Positions 23,164 to 32,556 of a stretch of 37,348 nt of DNA are shown here, one piece after another. This DNA comes from a bacterium (lineage in GTDB: Bacteria; AUK180), in assembly GCA_023144005.1 (NCBI GenBank), contig JAGLGN010000003.1, positions 1 through 37,348 of the forward strand, written 5' to 3'. The stretch's first letter is position 1. Each line of letters begins with the position of its first letter. The notes under the pieces were generated by a model that worked only from the letters and a program-made list of their open reading frames with translations, was not told where the DNA came from and ran no database searches. The translations under genes and the position numbers were made by a program.

Positions 23164-23879
23164 CTGCCTTCCTCCTCAAAAAAATAGCGTATGCTCCTAT
23201 CCAGAAGTACAAAGGTCACATTTGCGCCCAGAAGCCCGGACAGCTCTTTGCTGCGTTTGGCAGCTTGCTGCTTTCTGAGTTCCTCATTCGGGTGATTGAT
23301 CTTGAATATCGCTTCGATAAGCAGGGCCATATTCTGCTTGCTCCGTTCCTTGGCATACTTCGGGGAAGGCAGTTCTTTTCCCGCGGTGACGGCCTCAAGA
23401 TATCCGGAATATATGTTTTTCAAGCCATTGGCATTCGGATGAAAAGCCGAGATCTGACCAAGCAGATAACTTCCGAAAGCAGGTTCCGCATCCAGCGTCA
23501 GCCCAGCCATTCTATCATTCCAACAGGAGGGGTCATCACCCATTAATTTCAAAAGGGCGATTTCGCGTTCTTCTAATTGCTCGTTCAAACACTTTTTCAA
23601 CAGTATCGAATCCCTTAACACATCTTTGTCGCCATTCTTTACTCTGAATTCAAAAAGTTCCTCTCTTGAAATCGTGTATATAAGTCCGCTTATCAGTTTT
23701 GAAGATGGATCGGGGCTGCCCTTAAAGACAATATGCCGACCTGCATATTCCCAGATATGCAGAGGGCCGTAATGCTCTCTCTCATCAAAAAAGGGAAATA
23801 TTAATGAATCAAAGGGAAGTTCATCTAATCTAAGTATTCCATTGCCATCGTATTTATGAATCAGATCACCAGGAGTCAC
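23160..23879 (-). CDS. unrecognised soluble protein with repeat-derived N terminus
   Basis: 239 residues with no family I recognise; no signal peptide or membrane helix is seen. It contains two long helical stretches (about 85-115 and 190-225) and a PFFDEREHYGPLHIWEYAGRHI segment near the N terminus. The GTG start (23877-23879) overlaps the nadE stop by GTGA and no later ATG, GTG or TTG is apparent for many codons. The first residues after MTPG (DLIHKYDGNGILR) are therefore translated from a dispersed-repeat end (23839-23870 plus its flank). The ORF ends overlapping the prsW start. Its role is unknown but it is tied by translation to NAD synthetase and PrsW. Confidence 0.7.
   Translation of the reverse strand: MTPGDLIHKYDGNGILRLDELPFDSLIFPFFDEREHYGPLHIWEYAGRHIVFKGSPDPSSKLISGLIYTISREELFEFRVKNGDKDVLRDSILLKKCLNEQLEEREIALLKLMGDDPSCWNDRMAGLTLDAEPAFGSYLLGQISAFHPNANGLKNIYSGYLEAVTAGKELPSPKYAKERSKQNMALLIEAIFKINHPNEELRKQQAAKRSKELSGLLGANVTFVLLDRSIRYFFEEEGR
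23839..23870 (-). repeat. dispersed element end inside a coding region
   Basis: A right-type copy of the end sequence, with an extended flank to about 23827 that matches 4921-4932 (AATCTAAGTAxTCC). On the minus strand it lies in frame in the 239-residue ORF, a few nt after the nadE stop. Confidence 0.65.
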
Positions 23880-25636
23880 TCTTTAAATCCGTGAGTGATC
23901 GGCATTAATCTCCCAAATCCGAAGGCCTTCGGAGTAACCTTGATCCCAAACGGGGCTTGTTTGCGTTTGAATTCGCTTCTTCTGACCCTGGATACGATAT
24001 TGAACACCGTATCTGGGTGATGTCCCGCAGCGATAACCTCTGAAGGGGAAAAATGGAGTTCTATGAGCATCTTGAGTATCGGATCAAGGGTATCGTACGG
24101 CGGAAGGTCATCCAGGTCCAATTGGCCGGGAGCTAATTCGGCTGAAGGGTGCTTCTCTATGATATTGCCGGGAATAACCGTGTGATCGTTTAAGCGATTG
24201 AGCCACTTCGCCAATTTGAAGATCGTTGTCTTGTAAATGTCCGATATCACCGCAAGGCCACCGGCAAGATCACCATATAAAGTGGAATAACCGACAGCGA
24301 ATTCCGATTTATTTCCCGTAGCGAGAACGATACCACCCTGCGTGTTCGCATACGCCATAAGAATATTTCCTCTGACCCTAGCCTGAATATTTTGCTCGGT
24401 CAATGAACCCGCGTCATATTTCAGATGGCCCGTGAGGTCGGTTTGATATTTTTCCACAAGGGAAGTAATATCTATCAGAGGGTGTTTTACCTTGAGATTC
24501 TTTACCAGCTGAAGCGCATCCTTAACCGAATGTCCCGACGAATACGGACCCGGCATAAGAACACATGTCACATTGGAAGCCCCGAGAGCCTCCACGGCAA
24601 TAACCGCTGTAACAGCCGAATCAATGCCACCGGACAGCCCAATGAAAGCACGCTTGAACCCATTCTTATGGAAGTAATTGCGTACTCCGGTGATCAACCC
24701 TTCGTAGATATACTGAAGTTGAGAGCCGGGCTTGTAGGATTTTTTCTTTTTGCTCTTTTTAGTAAATATTTTCACATCTTCTCTGAATGGCTTACAGAAG
24801 TTCTTCAATTCTCCACTGGAAAAATAATAGGACTCCCCTTCAAAAACAAGATTATCCTGAGCACCGGCGAGATTAATATAATAGAGGTCAAGCTTGAATT
24901 TCTTTGAAAGGTTCTTGAGCATCTTTCTACGCATCACCCCTTTACCCAGATAGAAAGGTGAAGCGGAAACATTTATCAGCGTCTCGGCACCCGCAGCGCC
25001 TTGAATATACGGTACACTGTCAGTCACCCAGATATCCTCACATACCGAAACTCCCACAAAGATACCACCGCCCAATTTTTTCCTAAGTTCTTCTGTATTG
25101 CCTTTCAAGTCGCCATCAACCTGTTCCAACTCCAAAGTTTCAATATTTATCCTGAATTTGTATATATGATCAAATTTTCCTTTGTCACCGGCAAAGAAAT
25201 ACATTCGCACCTGTTCACCCGGCGAAAAATACCGCGGTTCGTTGAAGACATCATAAACCGGAAGATTGAATTTTGCCTGATAATCCTGCACCCTGCCCTG
25301 GAAAAGGAGTTTTGCTGTATTGTACATCTTATATGGGAAATCATTCATAGCAGTAGGGTCAAATTTATTTTTAGGCTTTGAAGGAAGGGCTTCAACGCTG
25401 CCTATGATAATGGGTTTATCCGGATAGAGTTGCGCGAGATCGTCTATAAGGGACTCTTCTCTGAGTATTAAGTTCTTCTTAAACAACAGGTCCTGCGGAG
25501 GATATCCCAATAAACCGAGTTCCGGAAATACAGCGATATCCCAATTCTTATTCGACTCGATATATGAAACCACCTTGTCATAATTACCCTCGAGATCGCC
25601 AACCTTGAAATTTATCTGCCCGGCTAGAATTTTCAT
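23876..25636 (-). CDS. nadE: glutamine-dependent NAD+ synthetase
   Basis: 586 residues in two domains. The N-terminal nitrilase-type glutaminase has its triad visible: Glu in FPELGLLGYPPQDLLF, Lys in QAKFNLPVYDVFNEPRYF and Cys in VGVSVCEDIW. The C-terminal synthetase (from about 310) has the ATP P-loop GLSGGIDSAVTAV and ATGNKSEFAVGYSTLYGDLAGG. It makes NAD+ from deamido-NAD+ with glutamine as ammonia source. It is the central gene of an overlapping five-gene operon: its ATG is 2 nt after the previous stop, and its stop overlaps the next start. The operon partners are not known NAD genes. Confidence 0.96.
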   Translation of the reverse strand: MKILAGQINFKVGDLEGNYDKVVSYIESNKNWDIAVFPELGLLGYPPQDLLFKKNLILREESLIDDLAQLYPDKPIIIGSVEALPSKPKNKFDPTAMNDFPYKMYNTAKLLFQGRVQDYQAKFNLPVYDVFNEPRYFSPGEQVRMYFFAGDKGKFDHIYKFRINIETLELEQVDGDLKGNTEELRKKLGGGIFVGVSVCEDIWVTDSVPYIQGAAGAETLINVSASPFYLGKGVMRRKMLKNLSKKFKLDLYYINLAGAQDNLVFEGESYYFSSGELKNFCKPFREDVKIFTKKSKKKKSYKPGSQLQYIYEGLITGVRNYFHKNGFKRAFIGLSGGIDSAVTAVIAVEALGASNVTCVLMPGPYSSGHSVKDALQLVKNLKVKHPLIDITSLVEKYQTDLTGHLKYDAGSLTEQNIQARVRGNILMAYANTQGGIVLATGNKSEFAVGYSTLYGDLAGGLAVISDIYKTTIFKLAKWLNRLNDHTVIPGNIIEKHPSAELAPGQLDLDDLPPYDTLDPILKMLIELHFSPSEVIAAGHHPDTVFNIVSRVRRSEFKRKQAPFGIKVTPKAFGFGRLMPITHGFKE

Positions 25637-25638
25637 TG

Positions 25639-26721
25639 CTACATCCCCAGAATATATGGGTAAAAGGACGAAATGCGGAGAATGAATATCAAGCTGTTGA
25701 TCTCCTCAACAATGGCAAGAGCGCCGGTATTTCCGGTACCCGCAAATAAGCTGTTCAACTCCAGCAGATCATCGACCTTACCTATTGAAGAATGCTTGAC
25801 CAGCTCCTGATAATCATAACCGTTGCCGCCGGAGTTCAATAACTGCCGGTATATCACATCGAATTTCACATGGGGATCTCTTGCGGTTTGGATCTTATCC
25901 TTCACCCAGTCCTGAGAGAGAAATCTCTTGATCTGAGAAAGTCGCTCCTTAGCCATTTTTGACGCGTCTTCAAAATCATCGGAATTATTTATCGTCTTTG
26001 AAAGATATTTCAAGCCCTTCTTGTAGCCGGAACGGGAAAAGGTACCCAAATACAGGCCGATCATATCGCCTTTATTTTCCAACTTCTTGTAAAGATCGAC
26101 AATGGACTTCTCCTGCAATGATGGGGCAAGGAAAAATAAAGAATAAGCAATATCTTTCTGATCAGACTTATTGGAAGATGCGATATTGATCAGCACGGGA
26201 ATGAATTTCTCCGGATGAGAAAGGGCCAAGAGAGCGTTCTTCTGCATATTACCCCTGCCATCGTATAGGGAAGAGATGAACTCCGGAACCATGATCTCTT
26301 CAGAAGGCATCAGCAACAACACCTCATAAAATCCTCTGTTCTTCTCCTCGGCGTTATTAATATATGTGCGCAGTACTTCCCGTGAAGATTCAGTATTAAT
26401 CGCAATGAAGAACGAGATGCACGCCGATCTCATCAACTCTTCCGTATATGCTTCCCAGATGAATTTTACCGGATAGAAAGAGTTTCTGTACCTGTACCGC
26501 GCAACGATCAAAATACATTTGTACAGGTCTTCAAAAGCCGTATCCGAGCGGATCCTTGACGCGATCATGGGAAGGAGGACAGGATCAGTTGATATCATCT
26601 CACCCAGAGAATCCCAAGCGGCCTCCTTGGAGATATCAAAGCCGCTTATCCAGTTCATATCCGTCGCCGCAGGAATGATACAAATAAGACCAACTAGCAA
26701 AGCCAGAAATATATTTCTCAT
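25639..26721 (-). CDS. exported helical-repeat protein, function unknown
   Basis: 360 residues. The N-terminal MRNIFLALLVGLICIIPAA is a signal peptide. The rest is largely helical in 30-40-residue blocks, and segments such as NMQKNALLALSHPEKFIPVLINIASS and DQKDIAYSLFFLAPSLQ resemble HEAT/ARM-like repeats. No catalytic motif is seen. It should lie in the periplasm or outside the inner membrane. The start ATG overlaps the preceding stop by ATGA. It is second in the nadE operon. A scaffold role is the only sensible guess. Confidence 0.65.
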   Translation of the reverse strand: MRNIFLALLVGLICIIPAATDMNWISGFDISKEAAWDSLGEMISTDPVLLPMIASRIRSDTAFEDLYKCILIVARYRYRNSFYPVKFIWEAYTEELMRSACISFFIAINTESSREVLRTYINNAEEKNRGFYEVLLLMPSEEIMVPEFISSLYDGRGNMQKNALLALSHPEKFIPVLINIASSNKSDQKDIAYSLFFLAPSLQEKSIVDLYKKLENKGDMIGLYLGTFSRSGYKKGLKYLSKTINNSDDFEDASKMAKERLSQIKRFLSQDWVKDKIQTARDPHVKFDVIYRQLLNSGGNGYDYQELVKHSSIGKVDDLLELNSLFAGTGNTGALAIVEEINSLIFILRISSFYPYILGM

Positions 26722-27254
26722 ATTACCTCTCCTAAAGAAAATAAACCCTGATCTCCGGTTTTCTTTTTTATCAATCCTGAATCAAAGTCCACTATTGCTA
26801 TTATATCCTCTTTTGCTTCGAAAGCAAGGAAATTTATTATTTTATCTATATTGATATTCTTGTTATAATACTTTGGGTACTTCGGCTGCCTTGGCCATAA
26901 GATATTCTCTTTGATAATATGGGAAAAGGATCCCGCCTCAAGGACAACTCGAAGCCGGTATTTTCCTGTATAATAAAGATATTTCTCCAAGAGATTATAA
27001 TCTATCTTATCGCATGAAAAATCCGCCCTTCTCAAGTTACCCGATTGTGTGATATTCAGCGTTATCTCATTTACATGATGCACTCCCCTTGGTGAGATCA
27101 CTTTTACCACATCTTCCATTATTTTTGTTGCGCTGCAGTGTTTATAGATATGTTTGACACCTGTAGAATAAAAACTGATATCTCCCCAAAAAGCAGTTAT
27201 GAGAACCAGTCCGGTAAGGAAGATGGATATGAACATACCCTTGGCAAAGTGCAT
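26718..27254 (-). CDS. membrane-anchored exported protein, function unknown
   Basis: 178 residues if started at the ATG at 27254; the frame is open to 27353. The shorter form begins MHFAKGMFISIFLTGLVLIT, a good signal anchor. It is favoured because a promoter (27260-27287) lies inside the longer form and its -10 box is 5 nt from this ATG. Beyond the anchor it is a mixed alpha/beta protein with KIINFLAFEAKEDIIAIVDFD near the end; I do not recognise a family. It is first in the nadE operon and overlaps the next gene by ATGA. An ATG at 27236 is a further possible start. Confidence 0.6.
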   Translation of the reverse strand: MHFAKGMFISIFLTGLVLITAFWGDISFYSTGVKHIYKHCSATKIMEDVVKVISPRGVHHVNEITLNITQSGNLRRADFSCDKIDYNLLEKYLYYTGKYRLRVVLEAGSFSHIIKENILWPRQPKYPKYYNKNINIDKIINFLAFEAKEDIIAIVDFDSGLIKKKTGDQGLFSLGEVI

Positions 27255-27259
27255 AATAT

Positions 27260-27287
27260 AGTATACTACAAATATTTTTCGGGTCAA
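27260..27287 (-). promoter_or_regulatory. promoter of the nadE-prsW operon
   Basis: On the minus strand: TTGACC (27282-27287), a 16-bp spacer, and TATACT (27260-27265), then 5 nt to the ATG at 27254. The transcript is predicted to start at or within 2 nt of the start codon. Confidence 0.6.
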
Positions 27288-27344
27288 GGGGATTATTGCA
27301 GATGTTGAATTAAGTTCGCATACCTTTTGCAAAATATCCAAAAC

Positions 27345-27373
27345 TTGACTCATCTCCCCTTTTTTTATAAAAT
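27345..27373 (+). promoter_or_regulatory. promoter of the exported-protein gene at 27411
   Basis: TTGACT (27345-27350), a 17-bp spacer, and TAAAAT (27368-27373), or TATAAA at 27366-27371 with 15-bp spacing. A GGAGG ribosome site follows before the ATG at 27411. Confidence 0.6.
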
Positions 27374-27410
27374 ATAGACGAAATAAGGAGACCTTCTCTG
27401 GAGGACATAT

Positions 27411-28166
27411 ATGAAACGCATTTGCTTGTTTTTATTCACGATCATCTTGTTGAATTGTGCCTTCTCACTAAGTGTTTATGAGAGTGAAATAGAGCGCGGG
27501 ACTATCAAACTTTCTCATGCCGGGGAGATCACTTTTAGCGGCCGAACCTACATGGATGCTGAGAAATTCCACTTCTCCGGTGAAATCAGGCTCACTCTTG
27601 ATAATACAATTCCGATCTTCCTGCATGAATTGATCTCGGAACTGCTGAAAAATGAACCTCCCGCTTCCGTTGGGGATATCCTTCTCCGTGCGACATGCAA
27701 GAAGCCGATCGCTTTGATAATCTCCGATGTGAAGATCGAGCCCATGATCGATGGCGATTTCTTTCTGTATCGCATTTCGCCTGATATCTGGTTCAATCAT
27801 GAAATTCTTTTTGGATTCCCGGAAGGAAAAAAATGCGGATTCACCATACATGAGATCAGCTTCCCCATTCAAAGGCGGAAGGGGCAGGTGGAGCAAGGCG
27901 ACTTTATGGCAAAACTCTCTCCGATGGATCTGAAGAACGATATCAAATTAAAGATCAAGGTCAAGATTGGCAAGGACTTGAAGGTAAAGAGAGTACACAT
28001 TAAGGGTAAGCTCGACCGCAAGATAAAGAAACAACTCATCAGAGATCTTAAAGAAGCGAAAATACTCAATGGATCCGTTGCGGGAAAGAAGATCACCGTA
28101 ATACTTTCTCTTAAATCAGGAAAATACGGACCGTCCATCTATATGTTCAAGACAGTTAAGCGATAG
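27411..28166 (+). CDS. exported protein, function unknown
   Basis: 251 residues. The N-terminal MKRICLFLFTIILLNCAFS is a signal peptide; the Cys is preceded by Leu-Leu-Asn, a poor lipobox, so it may or may not be a lipoprotein. The body is rich in beta strands with two lysine-rich stretches (about 180-225) that look like a lipid-transfer or outer-membrane-associated fold. I do not recognise a family. GGAGG precedes the ATG. It has its own promoter and is divergent from the nadE operon. Its TAG stop lies at the border of a dispersed-repeat left end (28165-28188). Confidence 0.7.
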   Translation: MKRICLFLFTIILLNCAFSLSVYESEIERGTIKLSHAGEITFSGRTYMDAEKFHFSGEIRLTLDNTIPIFLHELISELLKNEPPASVGDILLRATCKKPIALIISDVKIEPMIDGDFFLYRISPDIWFNHEILFGFPEGKKCGFTIHEISFPIQRRKGQVEQGDFMAKLSPMDLKNDIKLKIKVKIGKDLKVKRVHIKGKLDRKIKKQLIRDLKEAKILNGSVAGKKITVILSLKSGKYGPSIYMFKTVKR

Positions 28167-28568
28167 TGCTATGATTCAAAAATAGAGGATAGAGGCCTAT
28201 AGAGAAATTGACAATTGACAATGGACAATGGACAATTGGAGAGGGAAAAAGGGAAACAAAAACACATCCGTAACCGGAAAATCAATATTTCGTTTAACTC
28301 ATTAATTTTCCTGTCACAATCATATCACGCCGCACCCCAATCAAGATAGGGGACATGTCGTATGCCGCCGGCGTTCGTCTGTCCCGATGTAAAGGTTCCA
28401 AGCAAAGAGTTGACAGGAAGCTGAGCGTGTAAACTCTTTGCCCCGTTAGAATCAAGCGTTAGCGTTATCCTCAATCCCTGTCTATACGAATATTTCTGAT
28501 TATTTCCTTCTTATCCCTTACCCACTTGTGCCTTGTGCCCCGATCAGTCATTGTCACCGTATTTTTAA
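28167..28568. repeat. mosaic island bounded by inverted ends
   Basis: The left end (28165-28188) starts at the upstream gene's stop codon and the right end (28549-28574) covers the stop of the downstream convergent FAD-oxidase gene. Inside: heptamers ATAGAGG, then a clean heptamer array at 28208-28239 (TTGACAA twice, TGGACAA twice), a 49-bp module (28263-28311) with an inverted copy at 5091-5139, and a CTTGTGCC-type run (28525-28540). No gene is seen in about 400 bp. Confidence 0.7.
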
Positions 28569-30074
28569 TCAAGGCTCTATAAGAACACCGTGATTAAGCA
28601 GCCATTTAGGGTCAAAGATTCTCTTTATTCGTCGAATTATTCCGATCTCGGTCTCGGAGTACATCCTGGGCAGGTATTCCTTTTTTAATACGCCCACACC
28701 GTGTTCTGCGCTGATCGTACCACCCGCAGCAAGGCCGATCGCCGTTAAATTATTATAAAGATTATATACCGCGCGTATCTCCCTGGCGCAATTTGGAATG
28801 ATATTGATATGAAGATGAAAATCACCCAGATGACCGAAGACATAATGCTCCAACCCCGAATCCGATAATAAATTGCGCATTCGGAAAAATACATCCCTGA
28901 ATTTCTCAGATGGCAGCGCCATATCTGTACTCATTTTGTGAATAGAAGGATAGCGCACCTGCAGTCGCGCGATCTTCGCGTTTATAGCTTCTGGGAGAGC
29001 ATGTCTGAAATCCTTCAGCCGCTTCATTTCAGAGGAATCGAATGCAGTCCATGTTCTGTCAATATCACCGCCGCAGGAAGACAATAAAGGGGCTAATTCC
29101 TCGTATATATTCTCCGTATCCTTTTCCCCTTCGGTAATATATTCCAAATACAGGGCGGTTTTATCGGCTTTTTCGATCGGAGGGATCTTCGAAGGATTGC
29201 CTTTCAATGTTGAGAGGTTCTTCAACAATATTATTGCAGCGGGGCCGAAGTATTCCAATGAGCTCAGCCGTTCGCGGGAGCGGACTTGATCCGCAAGATC
29301 CAGAGCATTATCCTCTGTGTCAAGAAAACAGAGGACGCCAAGAAGCTCGGTTGCGGGATATAGCCGCAGCTCGATCTGTGCGGCAATGCCCAAAAGCCCT
29401 TCGGAACCTATGAAAAGGTCTAAAAGCGGCATGTCGTTCCTGAAATAGAAACCCGCATTGTTCTTTATATCCGCAAATGAGTATCCTTCCAAGTCCACTT
29501 CTTCAATGGGCAGGGAATCATCGTAGAATTTACTGCCCTTAAAGAGATGATTTTCTCTGTCTAAATGTATCATTTGCCCCGAAGGCAAAACCACATCACA
29601 GGAGAAGATATTTTTTCTGGCAGGGCCGTACATGAAAGATCTTGCCCCCGAACCGTTGGTTGCCCAGACACCGCCGATGGTAGCCGACTTTTCGGTAACA
29701 TCCACATTGAATCTATAATTGATCCCTTTATAAGGAGTGCTCTTTAAATAATCGTCTATTTCTTCGAGGGTGACCCCCGACTCGACCTGAAGAGAAACAC
29801 CGCTGCCGGATCTTTCATATCCGATTATTTTGTTCAATTCAACGGTAGAGATCAATGCGGCGCCGTTGGGAACTCCACCGCCGACGATACCCGTCCTTGC
29901 TCCCGACACATGGAAGGGTTTTTCCTGTGAATAGAATTCTGCCATTATCCGCGAAAGCTCTTGTTTACTTTCAGGGAAAATAATAAGTTCGGTAAAGCCG
30001 GCTAGTTTTGATTCGTCTGAAAGATAGGATTTATACCCACTTTCTATCAGCGCTTTTCCTTCGATCTTTTTCAT
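28569..30074 (-). CDS. FAD-linked oxidase (GlcD/D-lactate dehydrogenase-like)
   Basis: 501 residues. The N-terminal PCMH-type FAD-binding domain shows RTGIVGGGVPNGAALIS, then SATIGGVWATNGSGARSFMYGPARKN, the flavin-contact core. The C-terminal FAD-oxidase domain carries VFGHLGDFHLHINIIP and ISAEHGVGVLKKEYL, the His-rich active site of GlcD/D-LDH enzymes. It probably oxidises a D-2-hydroxyacid such as glycolate or D-lactate; the substrate and electron acceptor are not determined. No partner Fe-S protein (GlcF) is adjacent. The ATG at 30074 is 5 nt from a TATAAT box, with no Shine-Dalgarno, so a leaderless message is likely. Its stop TGA coincides with a dispersed-repeat end. Confidence 0.88.
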   Translation of the reverse strand: MKKIEGKALIESGYKSYLSDESKLAGFTELIIFPESKQELSRIMAEFYSQEKPFHVSGARTGIVGGGVPNGAALISTVELNKIIGYERSGSGVSLQVESGVTLEEIDDYLKSTPYKGINYRFNVDVTEKSATIGGVWATNGSGARSFMYGPARKNIFSCDVVLPSGQMIHLDRENHLFKGSKFYDDSLPIEEVDLEGYSFADIKNNAGFYFRNDMPLLDLFIGSEGLLGIAAQIELRLYPATELLGVLCFLDTEDNALDLADQVRSRERLSSLEYFGPAAIILLKNLSTLKGNPSKIPPIEKADKTALYLEYITEGEKDTENIYEELAPLLSSCGGDIDRTWTAFDSSEMKRLKDFRHALPEAINAKIARLQVRYPSIHKMSTDMALPSEKFRDVFFRMRNLLSDSGLEHYVFGHLGDFHLHINIIPNCAREIRAVYNLYNNLTAIGLAAGGTISAEHGVGVLKKEYLPRMYSETEIGIIRRIKRIFDPKWLLNHGVLIEP

Positions 30075-30079
30075 ATTTG

Positions 30080-30107
30080 ATTATAAGATAAAAATGGAAT
30101 TATTCAA
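30080..30107 (-). promoter_or_regulatory. promoter of the FAD-oxidase gene
   Basis: On the minus strand: TTGAAT (30102-30107), a 16-bp spacer, and consensus TATAAT (30080-30085), then CAAAT and the ATG. The -35 box is next to the T tract of the groEL terminator. Confidence 0.65.
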
Positions 30108-30109
30108 AC

Positions 30110-30145
30110 AAAAAAAAAGGGGAGATGCCGCAAGGACACCTCCCC
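30110..30145 (-). terminator. rho-independent terminator of groES-groEL
   Basis: On the minus strand, a 9-bp stem with one G-U pair (GGGGAGGTG with CATCTCCCC, 30119-30145) is followed by a run of nine T (30110-30118). It starts 29 nt past the groEL stop at 30175. This is the clearest intrinsic terminator in the window. Confidence 0.92.
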
Positions 30146-30174
30146 AATGTTATGGTATGGACTTTCGTCCTGAA

Positions 30175-31824
<1,650 letters not shown>

Positions 31825-31835
31825 AAATATCTCCT

Positions 31836-32126
31836 CTATTTCTCAATAATGCCGATTATATCATCCTGGTCGAGGATGATCAGCTTCTCATTGTTGATCT
31901 CGATCTCTGTTCCGGCGTATTTGGAGTAAATGACATGCTCCTTTACCTTAACATCCATTTTGATCAGCTTTCCGTCATTGTCCCTCTTTCCGGGACCTGT
32001 GGCAATGACCACTCCAATATTCCTTTTTTCCTTTGCGGTGTCAGGAATATAAAGAGCTCCAACCTTCTGTTCTTTAGCCTCTTCGGGCTTGATGATGACC
32101 TTGTCTCTCAAAGGTTTGATCTTCAT
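31836..32126 (-). CDS. groES: co-chaperonin GroES
   Basis: 96 residues from the ATG at 32126, which begins [14 protein letters not shown] and has GGAGG five nt upstream; the TTG four codons earlier lies on that ribosome site. Seen: [27 protein letters not shown] around the mobile loop and [25 protein letters not shown] at the C terminus. It is the cap of the GroEL chamber. Confidence 0.97.
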   Translation of the reverse strand: MKIKPLRDKVIIKPEEAKEQKVGALYIPDTAKEKRNIGVVIATGPGKRDNDGKLIKMDVKVKEHVIYSKYAGTEIEINNEKLIILDQDDIIGIIEK

Positions 32127-32141
32127 AGTAGCCTCCAATTT

Positions 32142-32168
32142 TTAGCACTCTTAGTGCAAAAGTGCTAA
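32142..32168 (-). promoter_or_regulatory. CIRCE operator (HrcA site) of groESL
   Basis: TTAGCACTC-N9-AAGTGCTAA. One arm matches the consensus at all nine positions and the other at eight of nine (A for G at the first position). It lies between the -10 box and the groES ribosome site, so HrcA binding should block transcription. hrcA itself is not in the window. Confidence 0.93.
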
Positions 32169-32197
32169 ATTATAACAGGTAACCCCATAGATGTCAA
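32169..32197 (-). promoter_or_regulatory. promoter of groES-groEL
   Basis: On the minus strand: consensus TTGACA (32192-32197), a 17-bp spacer, and consensus TATAAT (32169-32174), directly next to CIRCE. A lone CIRCE half-site AAGTGCTAA (32269-32277) lies about 70 bp upstream. Confidence 0.88.
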
Positions 32198-32289
32198 GAT
32201 ATTTTTTATATTTTCTCGAAATACGCTTTTTTCTACTGTTATATTCGGATATATCACATCTTATATGTAAGTGCTAATTTACTTGAGCC

Positions 32290-32556
32290 TTCCTAGTGAT
32301 TTGATTCTTAATACGATGACAATCGTTCACGAGTGAACGAGGACGAGGTTGGACGTACGAAATGCGAGGCATTAAGAAGTGTAAAGTGAGGAGAACAAAA
32401 CAATATCCACACCCGTTTCTCTTTCATTCTTCATCCTTCATTTCCCCACTTGTCCCTGGGACACTGGGTCACTGGGTCCACTGCGAAGCATACCTTGTGC
32501 ACTTGTCCCTTGTCGCTTGTACACTTGTCCCTTAAGGGATTTTCGTCGAAACTCCC
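32290..32556. repeat. mosaic island upstream of groES
   Basis: A left-type end (32295-32325) is followed by the palindrome TCGTTCAC-GA-GTGAACGA (32323-32340), also found at 4454-4473. Then a GAAGTGTAAAGTGAGGAG run, a CCACTTGTCCCTGGG block with tandem CACTGGGT units ending GCGAAGC (32446-32489; related to 18424-18451), and a heptamer array CTTGTCC/CTTGTCG/CTTGTAC (about 32493-32538). No matching right end is seen. No gene is in it. Confidence 0.65.

Noticed and set aside
27255-27353. Longer N terminus for the first nadE-operon gene
   Set aside because: The extra 33 codons overlap the gene's own promoter and the divergent -35 box, and the signal anchor begins at the ATG at 27254.
28208-28239. 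Possible CRISPR array
   Set aside because: Units are 7 bp with no unique spacers and no cas genes are in the window.
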